Assembly (NCBI GenBank): GCA_026874595.1
Contig: CM049318.1
Location: 21,491,456 to 21,555,455 of the forward strand
Source: Sipunculus nudus
Taxonomy: Eukaryota > Annelida > Sipuncula > Golfingiida > Sipunculidae
Length of the DNA: 64,000 nucleotides
Reading direction: 5' to 3'
Shown here in pieces: positions 43,929 to 56,237 of this stretch. The position numbers and the translations under genes are program-made. The stretch's first letter is position 1. Every line of letters begins with the position of its first letter. Under the pieces are notes generated by a model. That model made no database searches and had not been told where the DNA came from. It saw nothing but the letters and a program-made list of their open reading frames with translations.

Positions 43929-45000
43929 GACGATAAAGATGATAACTAAATATATAAACGTGATAAGGGTGTAGGGGAGAGCTTATCCCGAGCTTTAATT
44001 CCTGACTTTCTCCCTTAAATCCTGCTTGTGCTTATGTTGGTACTGCCAGTCTACATCAAGGAGTCGATTGGGACACTGAAAGTGATGGCGGTATAGAGTG
44101 CTGGTGATAACGGCTAGAAAGGCATCACTGTGAAGGTAATGATGGATGCGCTGATGATGTTAATGACATGCCACTGATACGTAGGAGAACAGTTTGCCTG
44201 TGGTCATAATTACATGCAGGAGTAGTCAGCCTAGCTTGTCTGTCAAGAACAAACAACCGTCCGAAGAACTGCGGCTCTCCGCCCGTCTCCGGTGGCCACG
44301 TGGCCATTCATTGATTCAATCAAACGGCGTGTGGATGTGGATGTATGTGTGGGTGTGTGTCCTGCGCTCACGTGATTAAACCTTTGATTGACATATGAAC
44401 CGACCCTGGCCTGTACAGACTTGATGATTCCTGAAATAGCAGTATGGGTCGTCCAAAGGACACGAATGTACACGTGTGGAACACGCACGTACAGTGGTAT
44501 ATACGTAGTGCTGTATACGGAACTGTTCCGGCCAGGCTCACTGATAGCCGGCTGTAAAAACATTTTCTGAGAACACAGAGGTCTGAAAACCCAGCTCAGC
44601 TAAAACCCAGCTTTATTTATAGCCGAGACATTACAAACAATTATGTCATAGAAAAAAATGCTCACTGAAAACTACAAGATATTTGAGACATGCAACTTGA
44701 GTTCCTGTGGGAAGATACATTTATATATATGTCTGTATACCAATGGACATCTTAAACGTAGACTATGACAAAAGAGAATATGAAAACGGTTACTTTTGTT
44801 TGTTTGCATATACTAACACATGATATAACATTACCATGCTTTATCAACTTGTATAACTGAGTGCTGTAAAGCAGTTTGCAACAAATGCTAGGCCTGTATA
44901 CGTATTTTATCAATGGTTGGTCACTCATACTATCAACATCCATTCTTTATCATGTGCAGATGTTTGATTTCTATGCCTTGACACAAGCTGCAGTTACAAT
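41100..45000. other. Intergenic region, microsatellite-rich
   Basis: No gene supported. Simple repeats: (TTA)n at 41,480-41,527, (TC)n then (AC)n at 41,630-41,680, (TA)n at 41,813-41,850, (TTA)n at 43,731-43,760, (TA)n at 43,870-43,925, and a 17-nt G-run at 42,213-42,229. ATCGATTAATCG with GGTGTGCCGATTAATCGATT on the reverse strand near 43,505-43,530 resembles an isolated hAT end. Confidence 0.6.
41960..42190. repeat. Dispersed repeat, pair with 57,850-58,050
   Basis: TTTTCAATAAAAGTTTACCA, AGCTCCAGCTGCTCGGACAT TTCTT and a TGTTTAGCAGA phrase occur in the same order as AATAGAAACTTACCA, AGCTCCAGCCACTTGGACAT TTCTT and TTGTTTAGCAGAG at 57,875-57,985. Non-coding. Confidence 0.55.
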
Positions 45001-45078
45001 AATTGCCGTATTGCATCTACATTTTAATTTCAGCGGAGGAAAGATCGTTATATACACTTGTAGGAAACCCAACATTCC

Positions 45079-45103
45079 GGGGGGGGGGGGGGGGGGGGGG
45101 GGG
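45079..45103. repeat. 25-nt G homopolymer
   Basis: The longest of several G or C runs (25,750; 42,213; 49,808; 53,321; 58,570; 62,658). Such runs can form G-quadruplexes and are error-prone in sequencing, so their true length is uncertain. Confidence 0.85.
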
Positions 45104-46284
45104 TCTACCGCGTCGTCATCAAAACATAATGATAAAACACATTTCTGTTTTTGACTGGAAAAGAACACCGTACAACACATTTTCGTTTTTGACTGGAATA
45201 TAGGACGCCATGCATTCATGAATGCTGTACAATGCAAATGAGGTTAAGTCTTAATACTTGATGAAAATCAAACCTGATCCAAGATAATGTTTTTATATTG
45301 CCCCCCGATTGTCAGTGGGTCCCCATTATTTTTTTTTTTACTATCAAGTAAATGAAAACCCCTGATTTTTACTGTTGACCTCAATACCACCCCCCGTATT
45401 GCTGGAAGCTCTCTGAGGCGTGTTTTCCGTGTGTACCTCGGGGAAAAAATGTATATGGGTCTCTCAATTTATTTAAAAGCCGGTTGCCGATCGAGGTGAG
45501 TGATGAGCCGCGTAACCTTGTTGTGTCAGAAGATGGAATAAGTGTGTCATTTGGACATCAGAGTACAACTCAGTTGCTCGGCCGGGGGAAAGCTATTGTT
45601 ATTACTAGTATATGTCAGTGAATATGACTATGCATGAATGGTAAAGATTTAGTGACGTCATGCCAGGCGTACAAATATTCAGGTTGAATCCGATCGTCAG
45701 CTCCACTGTCTCGAAAGCTAAAAATAGACGCCTCGGCAAGTAGTCCGGCGCGGCCCGCCCGGAGGTAGTGGTACAGGCAAGAATACAATGGAACCTAACA
45801 GTGATTTAACTTAACATGTCTGTAGTGACAATAATATGACCTCTATTTATATCCTATGTTGATTGGAGTTCACTTGTGTTGAAAACAACTGTTTTTGAAT
45901 TTTAAAATTAAAACTCGTTATATAAGTGTCTTCGCAGCATATATCGCCAAATGACTTGCATACATGCAGACCTGAAGACCCGTATAACCGGACATAATGA
46001 GTAATGATGTCAGGATGTTGACATAGTTGTAAGAAGGGTGACACGCTTCTGGGCTGTAATCAGTAATGATATGATATATACACCCTCGCTAGCGATGGGT
46101 CTTGGGTGTACGAGGCCGTAAATCAAATAATAATGTATACATTGAACAAAGTGTACTCAGCAACAATAATAAAACAATGCAATGTCCATAAGATTATATC
46201 CAACTCAGAAATATAAATACTACAGTTCTAACCAAAAAGTACTTTACTTGCTTCATAAATGTTTAACATGCGTGAAACATTAGT

Positions 46285-46534
46285 GAATGGGCGGATCTGA
46301 GGGGGTTCCCCTTTTCTCGACCTAAACATTCTGCGAAATCGAAAATAGGAGCTGAAACTTCCAGAAAAAAGGGAAGATTTTGCATCATATTGTATTTTAA
46401 ACTTTCCCAGATTGCGCCATTAAAGCCATTTTTTTTTCTCAAAATGTTACTTCACCATGCGAGGGGGAAACCCCCTCCCGTATACCCTCCTCCCACTCTG
46501 CGCCCACTATTACTAAATCCTGCATCCGCCCCTG
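46285..46534. mobile_element. MITE-like element with GGGCGGAT / ATCCGCCC ends
   Basis: The left end GGGCGGATCTGAGGGGGTTC and the right end CTGCATCCGCCCCTG are inverted relative to each other, and the interior is about 250 bp without coding potential. The right end reverse-complements to CAGGGGCGGATGCAG, a close relative of the end at 50,970. The left terminus is eroded and no target-site duplication was found. Confidence 0.45.
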
Positions 46535-48117
46535 GTTTAATGTGTCCCGATATCACCCTCATCCCTCAACCATTGACCTTTAGTAGTAACCTGTCCGCAC
46601 ATGTTCGTGTGACCCACATGCACGCAAAATGAGGAGACCCACACAATATACCTTGAGGTTAACAAGTCACGTGGTATAGGTCAAACAAACGTATTCCAAA
46701 TCACATTGTATTATCATATAACAAAATTGCCTATGAAAAAAATATTAATACAGATTTTACATAAAATGAGCCTAATTCCTGGAGGAAAAACGTTTTTTTT
46801 TTCTATCTATTTTCCACTAAAAACTTGAGGTTGTGTGATTTGTTCAAAAACTATTGGCAAATCTATGAGCACTGTCAACTCGGCAGTGACGTCACACACT
46901 GGGAAATCCCCTGTGACTAAAAATTCTAGATCTCCGTAAAAGCCTCTGTCAGTCCAAAATATTCAGCAGAGAATAAAAACAACATACATTACTAGTACTT
47001 GAGTTTTTGATAAAATTCAGTCCATGATGTCACATGTTTACCAGCCAATCAAATTAGGGCAAAGTCTGGGATCTGGATGAAATCTTCCCCCCCCCCCCCA
47101 TCACACAACAAACGCACGTGGAATATAGGTTTACTTAACCTATAGAAGCTTTAAAAATTTGGAGGGGGTGCCATACTATTTTTCGATTACATGTATTTTG
47201 TTTCTTGAATGCTCCTTCTTTAAGAGCTACACGAAAAACCATGTATTGTAAATAAAACAAAAATAAACGGCATTTTTTATGTTGTAAAGATATAAATGGC
47301 AACCCAATTATATATTAATTGTAAAGTAATATATTTCAAGAAAATTGTTTAGTAGATTTTACTGATTTTACTAAATTAACTTTCAAATTTCATCAACCCA
47401 GCACGCCGAGACTTGGCTCCTTTTCCGTTCCAAATAATTGAAGCCATCCCTGTGATTGTCGTCATTGCTGCATTAGCCTTATTTGAAATAATAATGTAAT
47501 AATATAATAATAATAACAACAATAATCGTCAACATCATCATCATCAATATCAATTCATCATGTGTTTGTTTTTCTTTTTCTGTGAAACATTATGAAGAAT
47601 ATATAGGCATATAAAAGGTATTTAATTTTAAGATACCTTTACAGAAGTAGCACATGTTTTTGTGGCAGTTAATTATGAAACTGAGAAATTGCTACATATA
47701 TAAAGAGTCCCGATACATGTATAACCGCCTGTTGGAACAGTGACAGCAGTGCATGGACAGTCCCGGGACAGCCTTATGTTACATCTAGCGTGCCAGTATC
47801 GGGCGTCAATATATGCGTGTAAGGTCTATAAGCAGTCTATTCCGCCACCAACGCATCTGATTCAAAGGAAAAATCTTCGTATTGGTTCAATATTGTTTAA
47901 CTACGGTGGTCTACGCCGCACGCCCGCTGGGTCCGGCGTGTCTCCGGAAAGAATCTCTCAGGATCCAATAATTCACATTCATCACGTGACTTAAACGGGA
48001 GCGAGCACGGAGGACGCCAGGTGGCGGGGTCACCCACTTTCATTGTCAGCAGCGTCCCCCTGTCACCCCGCGCCCGTGAGGGAGGGCCGCGGGGGAGTGT
48101 TGGAGTTTCAGGTACTT

Positions 48118-48178
48118 ACTGTCGGTATCCAGGCGGGCAATACTTCAAAGCCAGGGCAACACATTCCACTTGTTGACA
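48118..48178 (-). other. Weak candidate coding exon
   Basis: The minus-strand ATG opens MSTSGMCCPGFEVLPAWIPT up to a GTAAGT donor, in a GC-rich stretch. I recognise no family, and there is no partner exon. Recorded because the donor is good and the residues look protein-like, but it may be chance. Confidence 0.15.
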
Positions 48179-48411
48179 TAAAAAATACTGGATTTAAGTA
48201 AAAATTATCACAGGTAATGCAATGTTCATTTTAAAACAAACTGTTGGACAAATTTTTAAAAAGACTCAGCGTAACCGCAGTGCACTGTCCATTTATGTAC
48301 ATTGATATGACTTTAATAATGTCTAATATCTTGTATGGACAATTTTATAACATCATATTATACTTCATTCGCATTGGAAAAAAAGTCGTTCGCAAGTGAA
48401 ATACACATTGA

Positions 48412-48479
<68 letters not shown>

Positions 48480-48665
48480 TAAAAATAATAACAAGAATAA
48501 CAAGAATGAAAACAACAACAAAAATAATAAAAAAATAATGATAATAATAATAATAAATATAGTAATAATAATAATAATAATAGTAAGAGTAAAAATAAAA
48601 ATGATTATTATATTTATTATATATACATATATATGTATTTATATACAGACTTGTGTATGTATATA
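48412..48665. repeat. (AAT)n and related simple repeats
   Basis: AAT trinucleotide tract from about 48,412 to 48,480, then interrupted ATAATAATA at 48,535-48,590 and TATATACATATATA near 48,620-48,670. The translated Ile/Lys-rich frames are artefacts. Confidence 0.85.
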
Positions 48666-48920
48666 CATATATAAATCGATTCGTGCAGCAGCTGTGGCGT
48701 TATTAACATTACAAGTGCTGGTGTGTGTACACAGGTACATTAACTAGCCGCGTAACGTATAAGTACAGCACTGCTGTGGTATCCTCCAGGTTGATCCATT
48801 TGCTGGCGGGCGGGGTGTTTAAATCTACGTTTGCTTGGCCTTGACACGGTGTTGACATGAAGGCCATCGGTAACAGTGTGCTAACGACAGCGCGGCCCAG
48901 ATTTCTGCAGGCCGCCGATC

Positions 48921-48945
48921 CAATTACTAATGACTCAATCAAAGG
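48921..48945. promoter_or_regulatory. Compact homeodomain / AP-1 / TCF-like site cluster
   Basis: CAATTA (48,921-48,926, a homeodomain core), TGACTCA (48,931-48,937, AP-1 consensus) and ATCAAAGG (48,938-48,945, TCF/LEF-like) abut within 25 bp in a locally GC-richer block (about 48,740-49,010). It is a plausible enhancer fragment, based on motif reading alone. Confidence 0.25.
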
Positions 48946-49009
48946 ACCGAGCGGGGTTTTTTTCCCTGTGTTAGCTCAGAGGACGCGGCGCTTCAAATGG
49001 CATCACTGA

Positions 49010-49110
49010 TAAAAGGCGTCCCAGCAAACGCTCAGCGTCTTTGTGTTGTAATATATCGGAAATATTTACATATCATATAACCGACTCCCTGCTTTTGCAT
49101 GCAAGTGTAA

Positions 49111-49166
<56 letters not shown>

Positions 49167-50960
49167 ACCTTGTAAAATGCTCCCTTCTGCAAAATTATAC
49201 TGAAAATTATACTCTATATGTCGACGTCCCAGTGTTCAATACACTGATTTCTTTGAATATTACCAGAATTCTATCCACCAACCAACATGTGTTGTGCTGT
49301 GTAGACGTCTTATTTGTCTTAACAACCTACCTAAGGGCGTGCAAACAAAGGATTCCGTCTTTTAAAATTGAGTGATATTGATATCATTGTCAAATAATTG
49401 CAATAATTCAATTTGCTTTATGGGGGTGGGGATTGATGCGCTTGATTTTGTGACTGAATTATTCTCGAGCGGCATATTTGCATTTTGGACAGGAACGTTC
49501 GCATGTACATGTGTTTGCGAAACACGAAAGGATGCACATGTACTGTGTAGGTGTACCCTGTATTATTCAAGGAACGCTACATAATCAATCGGCAATCAAT
49601 AATTCTTAATAATATATCATCTGTATATTAAAGCCTGCTGGTATTATTTAATCTTCATCTGCTCAATATTCACTTGACCATCCGCAATGTTATATCCATT
49701 TTTTATTTGATCGATGGCGGTGACACACAACTTATGTCACGCAACTCCTTTTTGACCTGGACTCGGAAATGCTCTTTTTTGGTCTTGAATTGTCCGAAAT
49801 GTGTCAAGGGGGGGGGGGGGGGGTCCCATACTTCCCATAACTCCTAAGAAATTTGACATTATTTTCGCGACGGGGTCATTGCAGCGCTATCTATCGGGAA
49901 GTACCTGAACCACACAAGACCGGGTAATGTGCGAGTTACGTTATAATTATAAATGATACTGCCAATGATGTGGTCTCAGTGTTGGCCAGCTATAGAACGA
50001 ATAAATACTTTTAGATAAACGTATAATAATAATTAGAGAACACATGACTGTAACGTGTATTCGGCAAATGACGTATATGTGTATGTGTAATTGATATTTG
50101 CGAAGGTTTCAAATTCGCGATATTCGTGAAAAGGGTGAAAATCACGAAAAAAAAAACAACCGTCATGAATAAGACAACCTATTCTCATGGCTCTGGCAGT
50201 ACTTTATACAAAAGCCATATTAATTACCTCGTTAAATGCAGTTGTTTATCATATATGTATATTGTTCGTGCATAAGCAAACTACTAAGCACATGTAATTA
50301 GGACCGCCCCTGGAAGGTAGGGATTAATTACTTTTCAACATGAGTTTATTGTCGGCCTGGACAAACTCCAGGCAAAACTCAAATTACAGGTAAGAAAAAA
50401 AGATAACTTTATGCATACTATGCACTAATAAAGAATAAATTTCTTTAATCTGATAGTTTTAGTATATAGATTTTTTATGATCCCCCACTATTGCACATTC
50501 CTTAACTCTGAGAAATTTAAGGAAGATCCCCCCCCCAAAGGAAAAGTGTTATTGGTTTTCTCCTTTCCCAAAAGGTGGCAGCACAAACAGGCACTATTAA
50601 ATTTGCTTGTTATCGTCATCACATGTGATCCAGCGGGCAGCAGATGAACACATGCACACGCATTTCTAATCGCTCCCTGTATCCTAGTGATATATTGCTT
50701 TTATTATTTTTCATAATCAGTGCCTTATCACTGGCAGTATTTAGAACAATTCTTTATAGTCTTGAAGAACTTAAAGATACCGATATAGCTACACAGATAC
50801 ATATAGCATAAAAAGATATACTACATACCTACCTACCTTAATTCATACTTGATACATTACATAAAGCTTTATTTGTATATACATGTATATGTATATACTC
50901 TCCCCAGAACATTTTGCTAATCTAGAAAATTGTGCATGGACGCGTTTTCAGGTCATTTAG
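49010..50960. other. Intergenic region
   Basis: No gene supported. (TA)n at 49,112-49,162, a G-run at 49,808-49,823, and short AT-rich sequence elsewhere. Confidence 0.5.
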
Positions 50961-50969
50961 GGCCCCGTA

Positions 50970-51191
50970 CAGGGGCGGATCTAGGATTTAGGAAAGAAAA
51001 AAAAAAGGGGGGGGGGCCAACCCAGGAGGACAAATGAAAACCCTAAGAAAAAGGCCCTCAGGTCTAAAAAAAAAAAAAGGGGGGGGGAGGGGTTGTCCAG
51101 GCCGCAAAATTTTGTCTGAAGCCCTTAAAAAAAGTTCTTTCTGATGAAAGACTCCGGACCCTTTGGACCCCCCACCCTGGATCCGCTTCTG
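50970..51191. mobile_element. MITE with CAGGGGCGGATCTAGGA end
   Basis: CAGGGGCGGATCTAGGA at 50,970 is mirrored by CCTGGATCCGCTTCTG ending at 51,191. The interior has two poly-A/poly-G tracts and no coding capacity. The ends resemble hAT-type non-autonomous elements. Flanking bases GCCCCGTA and CCGTAAAA share only CCGTA, so the target-site duplication is uncertain. A (TA)n tract follows at 51,206-51,268. Confidence 0.55.
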
Positions 51192-51202
51192 CCGTAAAAG
51201 GC

Positions 51203-51268
<66 letters not shown>

Positions 51269-51539
51269 CCTTCCAGCGCGGGGGTTGAGTGATGCTTGAA
51301 ATACTATAATAAATTAAGGACCTGATTACATGTAGAGACAGAGGGAACTGAGTCTTAAATTATTTATGTGATAGATTATAACATTTGAATTACTCACAGA
51401 CGTGTATGAAGAGGTAGACACTGAAAAGCACCCCTGGCAACTGAGGCATGGTGACCTATTGATCCCCCAAATCAATCGAGTCCTATCTCTGTTGGTATTT
51501 TAAACACGTGATAGATGGAAGGCTTGGGATGAAAAGTTT

Positions 51540-51900
51540 GGCTTAAAATGGCACCATCCTTTTTAAAGAAGTGGATCCTGTGACCTTGACCTTTGACCAC
51601 CAAATCAGAAGATTTCCTGTGACCTTGACCTTTGACCACCAAATCAGATGATTTCTTCCCCTATTGGCATGTAAGCCGTATGATGAAGATGTAAGGTTTT
51701 GGGTACAAAGTTTGGTTTGAAATGCATCAACAATATTTTGAATTTGTGGGTAATGTGACCGTGACCTTTGTTCCCAAAATAGGCTTCTTACTTTAGTAGT
51801 GGCACCATATGTAAATTAAATCTGAAACCAATCAGTCAATTCAAACTTGAGTTATCATCCGGAAAGAATTTGCGGACGGACAGACGGAAGGACAGAGAAA
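51540..51900. repeat. Nuclear-receptor-motif repeat, intergenic copy
   Basis: TGACCTTGACCTTTGACCAC occurs twice (51,581 and 51,620) in a direct duplication of about 40 bp. TTTGGCTTAAAATG and AAGTTTGGTTTGAAATGCAT phrases as at 13.8 kb follow, and a GACGGACAGACGG tail closes it at 51,875-51,930. It is the only clear copy of this family found outside the TLK introns. Confidence 0.65.
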
Positions 51901-51959
51901 CAGGCGGCAAGACAGACGGACGGACGGTCAGGTTAATAAGTACAGGGCCATGCACCGCT

Positions 51960-52650
51960 TATTCAAATTTATTTATTTATTTATTTATTAAAATATCTTT
52001 ATTCAGGGTGGCTTGTTCAGAATATACTTATCTTCCACAAGGCCCTGATAGTAATTGAAATTTCAAACATAATCAAATAGCATAAAAGTAATATACAAGC
52101 AAATGTATATGTGCAGAATATTGTAGCTGAATATAACATATATTGTTAATTCCTGTACTAGTATGACCATTATTAAGTGTTTATTATAGAATATTATTTA
52201 GATAATAATAGGCTATTCAGGTTATTAACAATGTTGATAACATTGTATGAAATAAGTGCAAAGAATAATACAAACCAGAAGTGCAATGTATGCATAGTTA
52301 TGTTAGTGTTTATTCACTTATTGGTATCCGTAAAGCATAAAATGTCAACATGCATGCATACCATGTAACGGAAGTAAATATATCTATTGATATTATGTCA
52401 AGAGTTAAGAGAATATTGCTTAAGATCTTTTTTGAACTTATCTAGGTTATCTATCCTACGAAGAGCTTCTGGTAACAAATTCCATAATTTCGGTCCCTGA
52501 TAAATAAAAGATTTTCGCATCAATTCAGTTCTAACTGTTGGTACTTCCACTTGACAAGAATATCTCGTGTTATAAGAGTGTATTTCAGATCGGGTTTCTG
52601 ATAGATAATTAAGAATGGGCCCCTGATGGAAATAATGACCTTTCAGCCAA
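51960..52650 (-). mobile_element. 5'-truncated non-LTR retrotransposon (LINE) 3' end
   Basis: On the minus strand, 52,640-52,398 encodes the C-terminal tail of a reverse-transcriptase ORF: HSYNTRYSCQVEVPTVRTEL, then KSFIYQGPKLWNLLPEALRR and a DKFKKDLK segment ending in TGA. The pattern HxYNTR...F.YQGPKLWN.LP...FKK.LK is the classic tail of such LINE proteins. A 3' UTR of about 430 bp ends in an AAAT-type microsatellite (ATTTATTTATTT at about 51,967-51,988 on the plus strand). An in-frame stop upstream and a C-run at 52,668 mark the truncated 5' side, so it is dead on arrival. Confidence 0.8.
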
Positions 52651-52654
52651 GATT

Positions 52655-55600
52655 AAATCCCAGGGGACCCCCCCCCCCCTCCTCCCATCTGCCCCCTCCC
52701 TCCGCTTCCTGGATTCGCGCCTTGATTAATGTCTTGATGAGCGTCGTTTGGTTTTAATAAAATGCTAGAGCTTCCCAGGAGTCACATACAGGCGATAGCG
52801 ACATCTGGTAGTCAAACTCGGCGTGAACAGCGACCTCTGATCTGTGTTCAAGTGTCCTTTCTTAGCTCTGCACGTAACTGGTAGCCGCATAATCATTTAT
52901 TATAGGTGTATTAACCCAAATAGGTCATGTCACCAAACAGTGTCAACAGAACCTGACAAGGTGGTACCTACTAACTAGCGATATCACAGTCCTGATAAGA
53001 ACGAGGAAACTCACGGTACACTATAATACACAAGCTTCTTCTGAATAAAAAAAAAATTATATGTAGGCTATCTACACAGCAGGCGGACTAGCCTACTCGG
53101 CAACAATACAGGTTTATACTAATTCGTCAGACTACAGGTTTTATTTGGTTGAATGGTTGCCCCTGCTCGCTCTAAAGTCCGGTCCACACAGGGAAAGCTT
53201 GATCTCACCTACACGTGAGCCCGTCGTCACTGCCTTGCGATGACCTTATCAGGCCCATGGACGTACATTACCAGGGCTGACATCTTAACCTTTATAGCCT
53301 GAGAGTCAGGTGAGTGCACTCCCCCCCCCCCCCCCCCCCCCTCAGGTGCTGGCTAATGTCTGTCACCGACAAGTCCATATATATCATGTATTATACAGTG
53401 CTTGAACTAAAGACGGTACAGCTGACAGTATTAGGTTCATAAATATAAAGCTCTAGTACCACTCACTCACTAGTATATTTTGCAACTGGTTCACGGGTTC
53501 TAGCATATCTTTCTCTTGTACATGGCCATTCAAGCCAGAATTGTTTGAAAAGGAAGATACTGATGTACAAGTAACAAACATCAGGGAAAAAATATCAACA
53601 TTTAGTTATAAAAAAATGAGCCTTTTATATAGGATAAAATGATTAAATGTAGTGCTGGCCCTTAGTGGTAAAACAGTGTATTACACCTAGAAAGCCCTTA
53701 TTCGTCGAAAGGCCTCTTGTAGTTTGGTAGAGGGCGCTGCAATCGAACGTTAAAAATAAAGTGAAATATCTCAAGACTTGTGAGAAATTATGGGAAAGAC
53801 GAAAAACGTGCATATCCGATACATGACCTAGGAGGAGATGCCTGATGAATGTCTCGTGTTACCACCGTCAATTAGAATATAGATACTACTCAATCAGAGA
53901 TAGAGGACTTTTCATTTTCCGGTCGAACCATTAAGACTGATATAGAGTTTTTGACGTCATCTCGAAATTTTAAAATCATACCGGATGACAAAACTTGATA
54001 TAAGACAGAAACAAGAAACCCTGCCTAGTCTAGCGTTCTGAATACCAAGCCTACATTTTGAATACCGAGAATGAACATTCAATAGAATTATTCATTCTTG
54101 GCCATACTCTCCCGAGGCAGCGGAAATCTTGCACTTCTAAAGAAGCAACTGATTTTCACGCTGCCAGCTTTGACCGTTTATGATATATTTAGACACCAGA
54201 TGGCGGTTTGTTGTCCACTGAAATAAATGTGCGTACGATGTGACAAGCAGCCAATCAGATGCCAATAAACAAACACTCGACAGGCATCCTGGCTCCGCCC
54301 ATTGCCGCGCTTCAAGCGCCGTTTGATGAGTATCCGGTCGAATTTAAATTGCTCCCTCTGCATTCTCGCATCATCGACCGATTCGATTATGACATTATGA
54401 CTGTGTTAGCGTAGCCATGTATCTGTTGTCTGCAGAACTGAAACCAGCCAGCGAGGTGTGCACGCAGCCTTTGTTGTTACGTTTCGTTTGAATTACAGCT
54501 CACCGGCCGAGCATCCTATGTGCCCAAGGCCCTAAGCAAACCACGTCAGGGGCAATTCTCTCTGAGTCTGTGGCCTGTTTAGACGGTTACGCTGGGGGAT
54601 GAGCTGTCACTCAAAAAGAAATGCATATGATTGGCTCCGTGTATTTCTCGCTTGGCTTTGTCTTCCAGCACAAAGTTTCATCTGATTGGACAAAAATACA
54701 GTGCATCCCTCTGGTGTTGCAAAGCAGGATACGAGGTCATAACAAACAGCGCCTTACGATATAGGAGGTAGCCCTATATGGAAAACGCTGTGTAAAGAGC
54801 GTATCTTGGCCATAAAGCGTTTTTTTAGTCTGTGTCAAGAACAAATAATTTCTGACCATATCACATTTACAGCTGTTCAAATATCAGTCAACTGTGTAAA
54901 AAAATGTTTGATTTCATTGTCTGATGAATAATCCTATTAATAAAGCCACGAAAATTTAGATAATTTTTAATACGTAGGTTTCTTTTGTAGATTTTTGTTT
55001 ATATTACGGCTCTACCATGATTGCCTTTCGGGTATTTGAATTCAGCTGAATTGCAGTAAAAGATAACATAAAGGATACTAAGTATGACGGCATTTCCCCA
55101 CATGACATTGAAATATATAACGATTAAAAGCTACTCTGGTGGCACGCAACTAGCGCCATTTCGGCCTTCTGCCATTACGACCAGGTTACTGTCTGTCAGA
55201 GTGCCTTTACATCTAGGTCTTAGGAACGCATGATAAGTCCCCATGAGGATGCGAACATATTCCTCATTTTGACAACGCCTCATAGCCTACAGGTACACTT
55301 TCAGTTGACATAAACCAGACAAATCGTTAGCATTTTTAGTGTTCTTTCTAACAACAACAAACATGAGCGAGAAAAATTCCGTTTTAACTCAGTATATTGG
55401 TAAACCCCTCCGCATGTTTGTTGAATTTCTGACTGCATGAATACAGGCATGGCTCGCACGGGTTATTGGATGCAGCCAGCTTGTACTCAATATAGGAAAT
55501 GACTCGTTACCATAGAGACGGGGTTTCAGTTTGGGTTGTGAGTTAACATGTATTCTCTTGTGTTAGTTAATCATTCGTAGCATAATGTTAAGATGATGGA

Positions 55601-55977
55601 TAGTTAACCACAATGTGAATGTAGCACGACGGAAGACCACTGCGATGCATTCTTCCATATTGCTTGTATCACGACTCAAGTAGGCATACCAGCCCAATTA
55701 TCATTGCCTACTGAGTCGGGTGTCACAGCAGGCCATGAAAATGCATTTTGTCTTGTTATGAAGCCTAGGAAACGATGCCAAATGTGTCGTAAGGGTTTCA
55801 TATAATGTGACATTAATAAGAGAAGGGGCTATCACTGCGCCATCTATCGGAAACTACCTCAGTTAACCAAATGGGAACCACAAGTCCAGCACAACCGTAT
55901 CAAACAGACCGAAGATCCCTGGACCCGTCCCAATGCATGAATGGGTGTTGTGTTATTTGTAGAGTTTATGAGAGAGA

Positions 55978-55980
<3 letters not shown>
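52655..55980. other. Intergenic region
   Basis: No gene supported. C-runs at about 52,668-52,679 and 53,321-53,341. TCCTGGATTCGCGCCTTG near 52,710 resembles the end of a CAGGGGCGGATCCAGG-type MITE. ATTGG boxes lie at about 54,630 and 54,686. Short frames have no recognisable similarity. Confidence 0.45.
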
Positions 55981-56041
<61 letters not shown>

Positions 56042-56055
56042 GAAAGAGAGAGAGA
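55980..56055. repeat. (AG)n microsatellite
   Basis: GA/AG dinucleotide tract of about 55 bp, slightly interrupted at its right end, 130-200 bp upstream of the lectin-like gene's first coding exon. Confidence 0.9.
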
Positions 56056-56182
56056 CGGAAGTATATTTAGTTCTACCTGCTTATGGTACATAATTATCGG
56101 TAAGAAACTTGCCTAATATTTATTTTAAAAATTTCTGATATTCGATAACAATCATTAATGTCTAAGGTCGTTATATTTCAGG

Positions 56183-56237
56183 ATGGCCTCTTACGTATTA
56201 ATGGGTCTGGTCATATTGTTTGGGATTCCAATATCAG
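56183..56237 (+). CDS. Lectin-like gene exon 1, signal peptide
   Basis: ATG at 56,183 opens 18 codons plus one base of a hydrophobic leader, followed by the donor GTACGTG. The ATG is preceded by TATATTTCAGG, an acceptor-like sequence, so a 5' UTR exon may precede it. Confidence 0.65.

Larger units (their letters stand above)
45000..48100. other. Intergenic region
   Basis: No gene supported. Holds a 25-nt G-run (45,079-45,103), a C-run (about 47,087-47,099), TGACGTCA at 45,653 and 46,887, and ATAATAATA tracts near 47,495. The part from 47.88 to 48.10 kb is GC- and CpG-rich compared with its surroundings and may be regulatory. Confidence 0.45.

Noticed and set aside
48335-48747. Ile/Lys-rich frames
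   Set aside because: Translations of AAT and TA simple repeats.
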